In this document: positions 17,534-27,465 of the stretch, piece after piece | Layout: the number at the start of each line of letters is the position of its first letter | Numbering within the stretch: the first letter of the stretch is position 1 | Assembly: GCA_023461075.1 (NCBI GenBank) | Contig: JAEWNY010000061.1 | Coordinates: 1-50,190, forward strand | DNA from: Pseudomonadota bacterium | GTDB taxonomy: Bacteria > Pseudomonadota > Gammaproteobacteria > Xanthomonadales > Xanthomonadaceae | Direction: 5' to 3' | Length of the DNA stretch: 50,190 nt | Position numbers and translations under genes: made by a program | The notes under the pieces: model-generated | What the model saw: the letters and a program-made list of their open reading frames with translations, nothing else | Databases searched by the model: none | What the model was told of the DNA's origin: nothing

Positions 17534-19180
17534 ATGACCACTCCCCCTTGGCTGCTTTCGCTGCAGAACTCCGTAGGCAGTTACCTGCCAAGCTTGCTGG
17601 GTGGCTTGGCGGTGTTGCTGATCGGTTGGCTGGTGGCACTCGCGCTCGCCGCAGGGACCCGCAAGGGCCTGGCCGCGCTTGGCCTCAACGTCCGCCTCAA
17701 TACCGCCACGCCGGAGGCGCGGGACTTCGATTACGAGAAGATCGCCTCGCGCCTGGTGTTCTGGTTCGTGCTGCTGCTGGCCGTGCTCGGCATGTTCAGC
17801 GTGTTCAACGTGGATGGCGTCTCCGGTCCGTTGTCGGTATTGGCCGGCACGGTGATGGCCTACCTGCCGCGCATCCTGCTGGCGCTGGGCCTGGCCCTGC
17901 TGGCATGGATCGTGGCTACCGTGGTGCGCGGCCTGGTCAACCGCGGCCTGATGGCCACGCGCCTGGACGACAAACTTTCCGCCGGCGCCGACATGCCGCC
18001 GATTTCCGCCAACATGGGCAACGTCGCCTACTGGCTGGTGCTGCTGCTGTTCCTGCCGGCGATCGTCGGCGTGCTGCAGATCGATGGCCTGATGGGCCCG
18101 CTCAACACCATGGCCACCGACGTGATGGGCATGCTGCCCAACATCTTCGTCGCCATCGTCATCGGCGTCGTCGGCTGGGTGGTGGCGAAGGTGGTGCGCG
18201 GACTGGTCACCAACCTGCTTGCATCGACCGGCATCGACCGCTTCTCCGCACGCAACGAGGACACCCGCGACCTGCAACTTTCGCGCCTGGGCGGCACGCT
18301 GGCGTTCATCCTGGTATTCGTGCCGGCGCTGATCGCCGCCCTCGACGCGCTGAGGATCACCGCGATCTCCCAGCCGCTGACCCATATGCTCGACATCATG
18401 GTCGCGGCGATCCCGGGCATCCTGGCTGCCGCCGCCATCCTGTTGCTGGCGTGGTTCATCGGTCGCTTCGTGGCCGGCCTGGTCAGCAGCCTGCTGGCGA
18501 GCCTGGGGCTGGACCGCCTGCCCGAACGGTTGGGCCTGGGCCACGCCTTCGACCGCGCCCCGACCGACGTACCGGCGCTGCCGGGCGCCACCCGCGCCGA
18601 GTACGAGTATTCGAGTGCCCGTGAAGGGGTTCGCGGTGCCGATGGCTCGCCTGCCGCCCAGCCGGTCGCAGTCACGTCCGACCCCGCACAGCCCCTGGCC
18701 CGCAGCCCGGAGACAGGTTCGCTTTCGGGCTTCGTCGGCAAGGTGACGCTGTTCTTCATCATGCTGTTCGCCACGGTGGAAGCGGCAGATCTGGTCGGCT
18801 TCGCGGGCGTGCGCGACCTGCTCGCGACGTTCATTGCCTTCGGCGCCGACATCCTGCTGGGCCTGGTGATCTTCGTGGTCGGCTACTGGCTGGCCAACCT
18901 GGCCGCCGAGGCGATCCGCCGCGCCAATCCGGACAATGCGGTCGGGCTTTCGCGCATCGCACGGGTGGCGATCCTCGGCCTGGTGATCGCGATGGGTCTG
19001 CGCGCGATGGGCATAGCCGACGACATCGTCAACCTGGCCTTCGCGCTGGTGCTGGGTGCGGTCGCGGTCGCGGTGGCGCTTGCCTTTGGTCTCGGCGGTC
19101 GCGAGGCGGCCGGGCGCGTGGCCGATCGCTGGTCGCGCCAGTACATCGAGCGCAAGGACAGCGACCTGCCGCGACAGTAA
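17534..19180 (+). CDS. multi-pass TM-helix repeat protein, mechanosensitive channel type (CmpX-like)
   Basis: A 548-residue inner membrane protein built of repeated units: a hydrophobic helix pair followed by a conserved amphipathic helix (for example LALGLALLAWIVATVVRGLVN). The units recur near residues 15-75, 85-145, 160-240, 245-330 and 400-520. The last repeat ends with AFGLGGREAAGR, a motif of the small-conductance mechanosensitive channel group. The overall plan matches Pseudomonas CmpX-type proteins. A roughly 70-residue polar loop near 345-395 interrupts the repeats. Start at 17534 has GAAGGA 8 bp upstream. It lies alone between two terminators. A role in osmotic or envelope stress is inference. 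Confidence 0.82.
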   Translation: MTTPPWLLSLQNSVGSYLPSLLGGLAVLLIGWLVALALAAGTRKGLAALGLNVRLNTATPEARDFDYEKIASRLVFWFVLLLAVLGMFSVFNVDGVSGPLSVLAGTVMAYLPRILLALGLALLAWIVATVVRGLVNRGLMATRLDDKLSAGADMPPISANMGNVAYWLVLLLFLPAIVGVLQIDGLMGPLNTMATDVMGMLPNIFVAIVIGVVGWVVAKVVRGLVTNLLASTGIDRFSARNEDTRDLQLSRLGGTLAFILVFVPALIAALDALRITAISQPLTHMLDIMVAAIPGILAAAAILLLAWFIGRFVAGLVSSLLASLGLDRLPERLGLGHAFDRAPTDVPALPGATRAEYEYSSAREGVRGADGSPAAQPVAVTSDPAQPLARSPETGSLSGFVGKVTLFFIMLFATVEAADLVGFAGVRDLLATFIAFGADILLGLVIFVVGYWLANLAAEAIRRANPDNAVGLSRIARVAILGLVIAMGLRAMGIADDIVNLAFALVLGAVAVAVALAFGLGGREAAGRVADRWSRQYIERKDSDLPRQ

Positions 19181-19202
19181 TCCTCGGTTTCCGATCCCTG
19201 AA

Positions 19203-19226
19203 GGCGGCCTGCGGGCCGCCTTTTTT
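19203..19226 (+). terminator. intrinsic terminator after the TM-helix protein
   Basis: GGCGGCC-TGCG-GGCCGCC followed by TTTTTT. The end of the T-tract is also used as part of the -35 box of the ppa promoter. Confidence 0.93.
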
Positions 19227-19253
19227 GTGCGATGCGTCATCGCTCGCTAGAAT
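19225..19253 (+). promoter_or_regulatory. ppa promoter, sigma-70 type
   Basis: TTGTGC (19225-19230) and TAGAAT (19248-19253) are spaced by 17 bp, 30 bp before the ppa start. TAGAAT also occurs before pcm (25248) and the lpxL-like gene (28812), which suggests it is a common -10 form in this genome. Confidence 0.7.
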
Positions 19254-19282
19254 GCGCCCTTTCCCGCTTCCGGAGCTGCCCG

Positions 19283-19837
19283 ATGGGCCTCGACCTCGTT
19301 TCCACCGGCAAGAACCCGCCCGACGAAATCAACGTCATCATCGAGATCCAGAAGGATTCGGAGCCGGTCAAGTACGAGGTGGACAAGGAATCCGGCGCGA
19401 TCTTCGTCGATCGCATCCTCTCCACGCCCATGCGCTACCCGTGCAACTACGGCTATGTCCCGCACACCCTGTGCGGCGATGGCGACCCGGCCGACGTGCT
19501 GGTGATCCTGCCGCTGCCGCTGGTGCCGGGTTCGGTCATCCGCTGCCGTCCGGTCGGCGTGCTGAAGATGACCGACGAGGCCGGCGGCGACGAGAAACTG
19601 CTCGCCGTGCCGGTGACGAAGGTGTTCGCCGGTTACGCGCACATCGATGACATCGAGCAGGTCAGCGGCCACTGGCTGGAGCGCATCGGCCACTTCTTCG
19701 AGCACTACAAAGACCTCGAGAAGAACAAGTGGGTGAAGCTGGACGGCTTCGGCAACGCGGCCGAGGCGAAAGCCATCCTGCTCGATGCGATCAAGCGCTT
19801 CAACGACACGCCCGAAGGCGAAAAGCCCAATTTCTGA
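19283..19837 (+). CDS. ppa: inorganic pyrophosphatase (family I, soluble)
   Basis: Ppa hydrolyses cytosolic PPi to phosphate, pulling biosynthetic reactions forward. The 184-residue protein shows the metal site DGDPADVLV (66-74), the Y-P-x-N-Y-G-Y run near residue 52-58 and the C-terminal HFFEHYKDLE, all typical of the hexameric bacterial enzyme. The start at 19283 has GGAG 7 bp upstream; the upstream in-frame ATG lies inside the promoter. A soluble PPase so close to a PPi-driven pump and a PPi-dependent PFK is notable because the three compete for the same substrate. Confidence 0.96.
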   Translation: MGLDLVSTGKNPPDEINVIIEIQKDSEPVKYEVDKESGAIFVDRILSTPMRYPCNYGYVPHTLCGDGDPADVLVILPLPLVPGSVIRCRPVGVLKMTDEAGGDEKLLAVPVTKVFAGYAHIDDIEQVSGHWLERIGHFFEHYKDLEKNKWVKLDGFGNAAEAKAILLDAIKRFNDTPEGEKPNF

Positions 19838-19865
19838 CGGCCGGAGCGTTCCGCCAGCTCAAAAA

Positions 19866-19892
19866 GAAAGCCCCGCCGATGGCGGGGCTTTC
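19866..19892 (-). terminator. intrinsic terminator for the DUF4136 gene
   Basis: The 12-bp stem GAAAGCCCCGCC / GGCGGGGCTTTC is followed on the minus strand by TTTTT. On the plus strand the tail is poor in T, so action on ppa is weaker. Confidence 0.85.
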
Positions 19893-19916
19893 GGTTGGCG
19901 AAGCCAATAGATACGT

Positions 19917-20546
19917 TCAGCGCGCGGGCAGCGGCAATGGCTGGCCGCTGCCGGCCTGATACGGATACTTGCCGAAGATCGCGGCCACCGACTCGTCGAT
20001 GTCGGCGGCGCGCTGTTCCGGCGTGCGCCGGCTGGCGATGCGGCCGATGGCATCGCCGGTCCAGACCATGCGGTTCTGCGCGCCATCCACCAGGTCGATG
20101 GTCAGCGTGCCTTCGGTGTAATTGTTGACGACCGCCTCGTCGTACCAGACCGGCACCGCGACATAGCTGCGTGCGCGATAACTGTAGGCCCAGGCGATGT
20201 CCGAGCGCGGCATGCTGTAGACGCTGGTGCGTTCCTGCACCACGGCCTGGAAGTTGACTTTCAGGTCGGGGGTCTTGGCGTCGAAGCGATAGCCGCGGGC
20301 TTCCATCTCGCGCTGCACGTTGGCCTTGATGCGCTCGGAAACCCAGCTGGAATAACCCGACTGCTCCATGGCGATCGGCGTGTACCAGCCCCAGGTTCGG
20401 TACTGGGCGAAGTTGGCGGTCGGGTCGTAGTCGGTGCGCACGGCGGGGCCGCTGGCGCAGGCAGCCAGCGCGATGGCCGCGGCGATGGCGACCAGCCATG
20501 GACGCATGCGGCTCTGCGCGGCTTGCCGGATGGATTGGATGTTCAT
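19917..20546 (-). CDS. DUF4136 lipoprotein
   Basis: A 209-residue lipoprotein with a signal peptide ending in ALAAC (lipobox) and the DUF4136 pattern: TDYDPTANFAQYRTWGW after the cysteine, ERIKANVQREMEARGY, and VWTGDAIGRI near the end. Family function is unknown. Translation begins with a strong GGAGG before the ATG at 20546. It is transcribed alone and ends at the hairpin shared with ppa. Confidence 0.9.
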   Translation of the reverse strand: MNIQSIRQAAQSRMRPWLVAIAAAIALAACASGPAVRTDYDPTANFAQYRTWGWYTPIAMEQSGYSSWVSERIKANVQREMEARGYRFDAKTPDLKVNFQAVVQERTSVYSMPRSDIAWAYSYRARSYVAVPVWYDEAVVNNYTEGTLTIDLVDGAQNRMVWTGDAIGRIASRRTPEQRAADIDESVAAIFGKYPYQAGSGQPLPLPAR

Positions 20547-20641
20547 GTGTTGCCCTCCAAGGCCTGTGCTTCCAGTCTAGACAACCCGCCGTCAACCTCG
20601 TTTGAAAGGCGGATGCCGCGGCATCAGGTGTTGCCGGCCGT

Positions 20642-21325
20642 TCACTCTCGCCTTGCGGGCTGGATCATCCCGGCCAGGCGCGCAACCACGATGGCCAGGT
20701 ACATCACGCCGTTGCATTGCTGCACCAGCAGCAGCATCCGCGCGTGCGGGGTGCCGGGCAGGATGTCGCTGATGCCGGTGGCGGAGAAGTTGGTGCCGGA
20801 CAGGAAGACCAAGTCGATCCAGCGCATGAGCGCGTCCGGCCTGCCACCGGGCACCACGAAGGCCCCGGGCTGGACCGTTTGCAGGGCCACGAACAACCAT
20901 GCATAGGCCTCCACGAACAGCATGAAGGTGGCCCCGGCCGCCCACATCTCGTCCAGCGTGGTCTGGTCGTCCTGCATCATGTAGGCGATCAACGCCCAGG
21001 CCGAATAGAAGTAGGCGATGGCGTAGCAGAGTGCGCCGAACACGCCGATTGCCGGAGAGCCTCGGCTGATGTGCAACTGCCACGCCAGCACGCCCAGCAC
21101 CGCGAACATCGCCGCTACCCAGGCCTTGCGCGGCGACTGGTCGACCATGCGGATGGCCAGCGCCAACACGCCGACGCTGAGCGCCGTGGCGAACGCGTGG
21201 CCAGCGCGGTTTCCGACCGCAAAGGGATACAGCAGCAGGGCGGCGACCTGCGCCACCAGCAGCGCGCGCGAGGGCTCGCGGCGCATGCTGGCGAGGAAGC
21301 GGGGAATCGGGCCGGCGGTGTCCAT
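20642..21325 (-). CDS. two-helix-pore ion channel family protein with altered selectivity filter
   Basis: A 227-residue membrane protein with about four N-terminal helices and a C-terminal pore unit. The pore region DLVFLSGTNFSATGISDILP (171-190) followed by the helix VMYLAIVVARLAG matches Ion_trans_2 channels, in which this site normally reads T-x-GYGD-x-x-P. Here GYG is replaced by GIS, so potassium selectivity cannot be assumed. The last residues are basic. It is 56 bp downstream of thiC in the same direction and 95 bp before the DUF4136 gene. It may be an anion or non-selective channel, or non-conducting. Confidence 0.75.
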   Translation of the reverse strand: MDTAGPIPRFLASMRREPSRALLVAQVAALLLYPFAVGNRAGHAFATALSVGVLALAIRMVDQSPRKAWVAAMFAVLGVLAWQLHISRGSPAIGVFGALCYAIAYFYSAWALIAYMMQDDQTTLDEMWAAGATFMLFVEAYAWLFVALQTVQPGAFVVPGGRPDALMRWIDLVFLSGTNFSATGISDILPGTPHARMLLLVQQCNGVMYLAIVVARLAGMIQPARRE

Positions 21326-21380
21326 GCGCGGATGCTAGCGCCTGCGCGGCCTGATCGCCGTGGACGCAGGCCGGCGACGC

Positions 21381-23258
<1,878 letters not shown>

Positions 23259-23334
23259 CGGCATTCGTCCTGTTCGACATTCGGGTGCATGGACGAAGCG
23301 GCGGCGCGCACGCGCAAACCGATGCGTCGTGCTG

Positions 23335-23411
23335 CGAAGCTTCCCTACGGCGGTCTCAACCGCATCAGGTTCGAAGGGACTGTCTCAACCGTTGCCGGTA
23401 CCCCCGCTTCG
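23335..23411 (-). promoter_or_regulatory. TPP riboswitch (THI element) before thiC
   Basis: On the minus strand the aptamer opens and closes with CGAAGC / GCTTCG (P1). Between lie GGTTGAGA (the CUGAGA core), then TTCGAACCTGAT, a short GCGG-TTGAGA-CCGC stem, and CGTAGGGA, the pyrophosphate-side core. All conserved TPP-aptamer blocks are in order. The 76 nt to the thiC start contain no T-rich hairpin, so control is probably at translation initiation rather than by termination. Confidence 0.95.
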
Positions 23412-23488
23412 ACCGTCATTGTGGCGGAAACCGGCTGGCGCCGCGCGGCGGTGTGCGAACAGGGCTTGCCACGCCCTAAAGTAGCGTG

Positions 23489-24439
23489 ATGAATGCACCA
23501 TCCTCCATCGCCCGCGCACGCGCGCCCGGCAGCGTCGGCAACATCGGCGTCGGCTTCGACCTGCTCGGCCATGCCGTGGACGGGATCGGCGATGTCGCCA
23601 CGGTCCGCCGCATCGAGCGACCCGAAGTCCGCATCACACGCATCGAAGGCGAGGTCGAGGGCGTCGGGTGCATCCCGCTGGTCGCGCCCGACAATACCGC
23701 CGGCGCGGCGCTGATCGCGTTGCGTGAGGCGCTGCGGCTGCCGTTCGGGTTCGAGGTCGAGCTGGACAAGGGCATCGCGCTCGGCTCGGGGCTGGGCGGC
23801 TCGGCGTCTTCGGCGGTGGCGGCGCTGGTCGCGGCGAATGCGCTGCTCGATGCACCGCTGAGCCGAGAAGCGCTGTATCCGTTCGCGCTCGAGGGGGAGT
23901 TCGTCTCCACCCGAAGCCGGCAAGGCGACAACGTCGGGCCGATGCTGCTGGGGGGCGTGGTGCTGGCCACGCCCACCCGGATCCTCAGGCTGGCGGTGCC
24001 GCAAGGGCTGCACGCGGTGGTGGTGCACCCCGCACTGGTGCTGGAAACCCGCCGCGCCCGCGAAGTGCTGGCTTCGCCCTACCCGCTGGCCGACTGCGTG
24101 GCCCAGACCACCGCGCTGGCCCTGTTCCTGACCGGGCTGCAACGCGGCGACATCGAAATGATCCGGGAAGGCCTGCGCGACGTGCTGGTGGAGCCGCGCC
24201 GCGCCGGCCTGATTCCCGGTTTCGGGCAGGTCAAGCAGGCGGCGCTTGACCACGGCGCGCTGGGGGCCAGCATTTCCGGCGGCGGGCCGAGCGTGTTCGC
24301 CTGGTTTGAATCACGAGCACTGGCGGAGATGGCGGCCCCGGCGATGCGCCAGGGATTCATCGATGCCGGCATCGAGGCCACAACGCATCTCAGCGCGGTG
24401 GATGCTGCGGCTGCCCGCGTGCTGACAGCTCCCGGCTGA
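23489..24439 (+). CDS. thrB: homoserine kinase (GHMP family)
   Basis: ThrB phosphorylates homoserine for threonine synthesis. The 316-residue protein has the GHMP ATP loop GSGLGGSASS (99-108), an N-terminal APGSVGNIGVGFD and a C-terminal GASISGGGPSVFAW, all matching homoserine kinase. The frame can start at GTG (23486) or the adjacent ATG (23489). It is divergent from thiC, whose riboswitch begins about 78 bp away. In many gammaproteobacteria thrB sits between thrA and thrC; neither is here, so the gene stands alone or is a separate copy. Confidence 0.92.
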   Translation: MNAPSSIARARAPGSVGNIGVGFDLLGHAVDGIGDVATVRRIERPEVRITRIEGEVEGVGCIPLVAPDNTAGAALIALREALRLPFGFEVELDKGIALGSGLGGSASSAVAALVAANALLDAPLSREALYPFALEGEFVSTRSRQGDNVGPMLLGGVVLATPTRILRLAVPQGLHAVVVHPALVLETRRAREVLASPYPLADCVAQTTALALFLTGLQRGDIEMIREGLRDVLVEPRRAGLIPGFGQVKQAALDHGALGASISGGGPSVFAWFESRALAEMAAPAMRQGFIDAGIEATTHLSAVDAAAARVLTAPG

Positions 24440-24464
24440 ACCGATTCGACCGGCAAACTCGAAT

Positions 24465-24486
24465 TAAAGAACCAATCGGTTTATTA
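24465..24486. promoter_or_regulatory. imperfect palindrome, probable TetR operator
   Basis: TAAAG-AACC-AATC-GGTT-TATTA is a dyad centred on AACC-N4-GGTT, 8 bp before the TetR start, in an AT-rich patch unlike the surroundings. TetR family members commonly bind such sites to repress themselves; that this is the site is inference. Confidence 0.55.
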
Positions 24487-24493
24487 TTGAAGC

Positions 24494-25153
24494 ATGAGCG
24501 CGATGCCCGCCCCCCCCCGTTCCACCCTCGGCCGCCCCAAGGATCCGGCCAAGCGCGCCGCAATCCTGGCGTCAGCCAAGCAGTTGTTCGCCGAGCACGG
24601 CTTCGATGGGGTCAGCATGGACCAGATCGCGCAGGCCGCGGGCGTGTCCAAGCTCACCGTCTACAGCCACTTCGGGGACAAGGATGGCCTGCTGACCGAA
24701 ACCGTGCGCGCCCATTGCGAGCAGGAATTGCCTATGGAGCTTTTCAGGCATTCGCCGGAGATCGGGCTGCGCGAACGGCTGCTGGAGATTTCGCGCGCGT
24801 TCTACGCGATGGTCAGCTGCCCGGAGGCGGTCGCCGGCCATCGGATGCTGTGCGCGCCCAACGCGATCTCCCCGGCGATGGCCGAGCGCTTTTGGGAAGC
24901 CGGGCCCGCGCGCATCCAGAGCGGGCTGGCCGAGCTGCTGCAGCGACGGGTCGAATCCGGCGAGCTCGCGATCGATGATCCGGACGAAGCCGCATCCCAC
25001 TTCTTCGCCCTCATCAAGGGCGAGCCGCATGCACGGCTGATCATCGGTCATCCGCAGCCGCTGCAGGAGGCGACCATCACCCGCCACCTCACCAGTGGGG
25101 TCGACCTGTTCCTGCGCGCGTACCGGGCCGCACCCTGCAGCCCGCAGCAATGA
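24494..25153 (+). CDS. TetR/AcrR family transcriptional regulator
   Basis: A 219-residue repressor-type protein. The N-terminal helix-turn-helix (about 21-66) has LFAEHGFDGVSMDQIAQAAG then VSKLTVYSHFGDKDGLL, the classic TetR pattern. The C-terminal ligand domain (about 75-205) resembles the TetR_C_7/AefR-like type. It is followed 127 bp later by the pcm-like gene and tolC, so control of the efflux gene tolC is plausible but unproven; the palindrome immediately upstream points first to autoregulation. Confidence 0.9.
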   Translation: MSAMPAPPRSTLGRPKDPAKRAAILASAKQLFAEHGFDGVSMDQIAQAAGVSKLTVYSHFGDKDGLLTETVRAHCEQELPMELFRHSPEIGLRERLLEISRAFYAMVSCPEAVAGHRMLCAPNAISPAMAERFWEAGPARIQSGLAELLQRRVESGELAIDDPDEAASHFFALIKGEPHARLIIGHPQPLQEATITRHLTSGVDLFLRAYRAAPCSPQQ

Positions 25154-25280
25154 CACTCGTCATGCCGCGTACAGTGACCATCGGCCCGATGACTTCCGGC
25201 ACTCAATGCCGCGCGGCGGTGCGGGCATGCTGTTCCGCAAGCCGGGATAGAATGCCCGCCCCCTCAAGCGAACCCCAGCC

Positions 25281-25934
25281 ATGACCATCGATTACGCACA
25301 GGCCCGCGAGAACATGGTCGAACAGCAGGTTCGGCCGTGGGACGTGCTGGATCCGCGCGTGTTGCTGGTGATCGGCACGACCCCGCGCGAGGACTACGTC
25401 GATCCGGCCCATCGCGAGTTGGCGTATGCCGACCTCTCGCTGCCGCTGGGCCACGATCAGTTCATGATGAAGCCGGTGATCGAGGGCCGCACCCTGCAGG
25501 CGCTGCTGGTCGAGCCGCACGAGCGCGTGCTGGAGATCGGTACCGGCAGCGGCTATCTCACCGCCTGCCTCGCCCAACTCGCCAAGAGCGTGCACAGCCT
25601 GGAGATCGATCCGGCCCTGGCCGATGCCGCGCGTGAGCGTCTGGCCGCGCATGGTCATGTCAATGTCACCGTCGAGACCGCCGACGCCATGTCCTGGAAG
25701 TCCGATGAGCGCTACGACGCGGTCTGCGTGACCGGCGCCGTGGCGGAGATCCCCGCGCACTTCCTGCAATGGCTGGCCCCGGGTGGACGGCTGTTCGTCA
25801 TCCACGGCCAGTCGCCGGTGATGGAGGCGGCCTTGGTGCAGGGCGATGTCAACGCGCCCGGGATCCAATCGTTGTTTGAAACCGACCTGCCCTATCTCGT
25901 GGGCGCCACGCCGGCGCCCCGATTCGTCCTTTGA
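25281..25934 (+). CDS. protein-L-isoaspartate methyltransferase-like protein
   Basis: A 217-residue SAM-dependent methyltransferase of the Pcm family. The SAM loop VLEIGTGSGYLTACLA (83-98) and post-I motif SLEID are intact. The segment that in true Pcm enzymes reads GxGQTISQP and carries catalytic Thr/Ser is here GHDQFMMKP (57-65), so repair of isoaspartate is doubtful. The N-terminal part (MVEQQVRPWDVLDPRVL) fits the subgroup found beside tolC. It is 48 bp before tolC. The substrate is unknown. Confidence 0.85.
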   Translation: MTIDYAQARENMVEQQVRPWDVLDPRVLLVIGTTPREDYVDPAHRELAYADLSLPLGHDQFMMKPVIEGRTLQALLVEPHERVLEIGTGSGYLTACLAQLAKSVHSLEIDPALADAARERLAAHGHVNVTVETADAMSWKSDERYDAVCVTGAVAEIPAHFLQWLAPGGRLFVIHGQSPVMEAALVQGDVNAPGIQSLFETDLPYLVGATPAPRFVL

Positions 25935-25982
25935 ACCCCGCGGGCGGCGCGTTCGCCCGATCTGCTTGACCGAGGAATGCCG

Positions 25983-27386
25983 ATGCGTTGCCGACCGCTT
26001 GCCCTTGCCCTGTCGATTGCCCTGCTGCCGGCCGCAGCGCAGGCCGAGGACCTGCTGCAGACCTACCAGCTGGCCCGTGGCAGCGACCCGCAGCTGGCCG
26101 CCGCCGAAGCCGGCCAGCGCGCCACCGCCGAAGGCGAGGTGCAGACCCGCGCGCGCATGCTGCCGCAGGTCAACGGATCGGTGGGCGCCTCGCGCAGCCG
26201 CACCACCAGCGAGTCCGGCGATGCCCAGTACGACCCGGACACCGGCCAGTTGATTGCGGGCGGCTCGCGTACCCAGACCGTGGACAGCCTGACCGGCCGG
26301 GTCAGTGCGACCCAGATGGTTTGGGATCCGGTGGTGAAGAGCCAGCACCGTGCGCAACAGCTGCGCACCCGTGCCGGCGAGCTGCAACTGGAATACAGCG
26401 GCGATGAGCTCATCACCCGCACCTCGCAGGCCTATTTCAACGTGCTGGTCGCGCTGGAAACCCTGGCCGCGGCCGAGGCCCAGGAAACCGCGTTGAGGCA
26501 GCAGTTCGACTTCGCCAGCAAGCGGCTGGAAGTGGGCCTGGCACCGATCACCGACATGCACGAAGCCCGCGCGCAGTACGAAGCGGCCCGCGCCAACACC
26601 ATCCTGCAGCGCAATGCGCTCGAGGACGCCTACCAGGCGCTGGCCGAGATCACCGGCCAGCCGGTGCGCAGCCTGATGGCCCTGCCCGACGACTTCAAGC
26701 CGCAGCTGCCGGCCCAGGGCGGTGGCGACGATTGGGTGGCACGCGCCATCGCCAACAACCCGGCCCTGGCCGCGCAGCAGACCCGCGTGGCCGCCGCCGA
26801 GCAGGACATCGGCACCGCACGCGCCGGCTTCCTGCCCAACATCTATGCCAATGGCGGCTACAGTCGCAGCCGCAGCGATGTCAACGGCCGCCAGCAGGGC
26901 ATCGACTTCAATACCGACAGCAACAGCCACGGGCCGAGCATCGGCCTGACCCTGTCGGTCCCGATCTTCAACGGCTTCGCCACCCAGTCGCAGGTGCGCC
27001 AGGCCGTCGCCCAGCGCGATGTCGCCGAGCAGCAGCTGGAGCAGCAACGCCGCGCACTGGAGCGCAATACACGCGCCGCCTACCAGTCGCTGTCGGCCGG
27101 CATCAGCGCGGTCGAGGCGCGTCGCCTGGCGCTGGTCGCCGCGCAAAGCGCCTACGAGGCCTCCCAGGTGGGGCTGGAAGTCGGTACCCGCACGGTGATA
27201 GACGTGCTGCTCAACCAGCAGAACCTGTTCAACGCGCAACAGGCCTACGCGCTGGCCAAATACAACTACCTGCAGAGCCGGCTGCTGCTGGAGCAGGCGG
27301 CGGGTACGCTGGACATCGCCGACGTGCAGGACATCAATCGCCTGCTGACCGCGCCGGCGGGCCAGGTGCCGCGCGTGCAGCGCTGA
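25983..27386 (+). CDS. tolC: TolC family outer membrane efflux protein
   Basis: A 467-residue outer membrane channel for type I secretion and tripartite efflux pumps. A signal peptide ends at AQA-ED. The mature part shows the two repeated long coiled-coil units of TolC (about 100-220 and 310-430), with SATQMVWDP, FNGFATQSQVRQAV and SYEASQVGLEVGTRTVIDVLLNQ-type motifs; the last marks the second repeat. The ATG at 25983 was preferred over 25977 because GAGGA lies 7 bp upstream. It probably shares a transcript with the methyltransferase gene before it. No pump partners are in the window. Confidence 0.94.
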   Translation: MRCRPLALALSIALLPAAAQAEDLLQTYQLARGSDPQLAAAEAGQRATAEGEVQTRARMLPQVNGSVGASRSRTTSESGDAQYDPDTGQLIAGGSRTQTVDSLTGRVSATQMVWDPVVKSQHRAQQLRTRAGELQLEYSGDELITRTSQAYFNVLVALETLAAAEAQETALRQQFDFASKRLEVGLAPITDMHEARAQYEAARANTILQRNALEDAYQALAEITGQPVRSLMALPDDFKPQLPAQGGGDDWVARAIANNPALAAQQTRVAAAEQDIGTARAGFLPNIYANGGYSRSRSDVNGRQQGIDFNTDSNSHGPSIGLTLSVPIFNGFATQSQVRQAVAQRDVAEQQLEQQRRALERNTRAAYQSLSAGISAVEARRLALVAAQSAYEASQVGLEVGTRTVIDVLLNQQNLFNAQQAYALAKYNYLQSRLLLEQAAGTLDIADVQDINRLLTAPAGQVPRVQR

Positions 27387-27409
27387 CCGGTCAACGCATC
27401 GAAGCGACC

Positions 27410-27433
27410 GAAGCCGGGCCAAAGCCCGGCTTC
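27410..27433 (+). terminator. terminator between tolC and waaA (convergent)
   Basis: The perfect 10-bp stem GAAGCCGGGC / GCCCGGCTTC with loop CAAA is followed by TTCGTTTTCC. It may serve tolC; on the other strand there is no T-tract. Confidence 0.8.
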
Positions 27434-27465
27434 TTCGTTTTCCCCCGCCACACAGGGACGGCCCC

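Noticed and set aside
17462..19240. A 592-codon minus-strand frame under the TM-helix protein
   Set aside because: Antisense shadow with low-complexity His/Asp/Arg/Gln composition and no domain.
25203..27422. A 739-codon open frame on the minus strand across the pcm-like and tolC genes
   Set aside because: It is the antisense shadow of two well-supported genes in high-GC DNA, is rich in Arg/Gly/His and matches no family.
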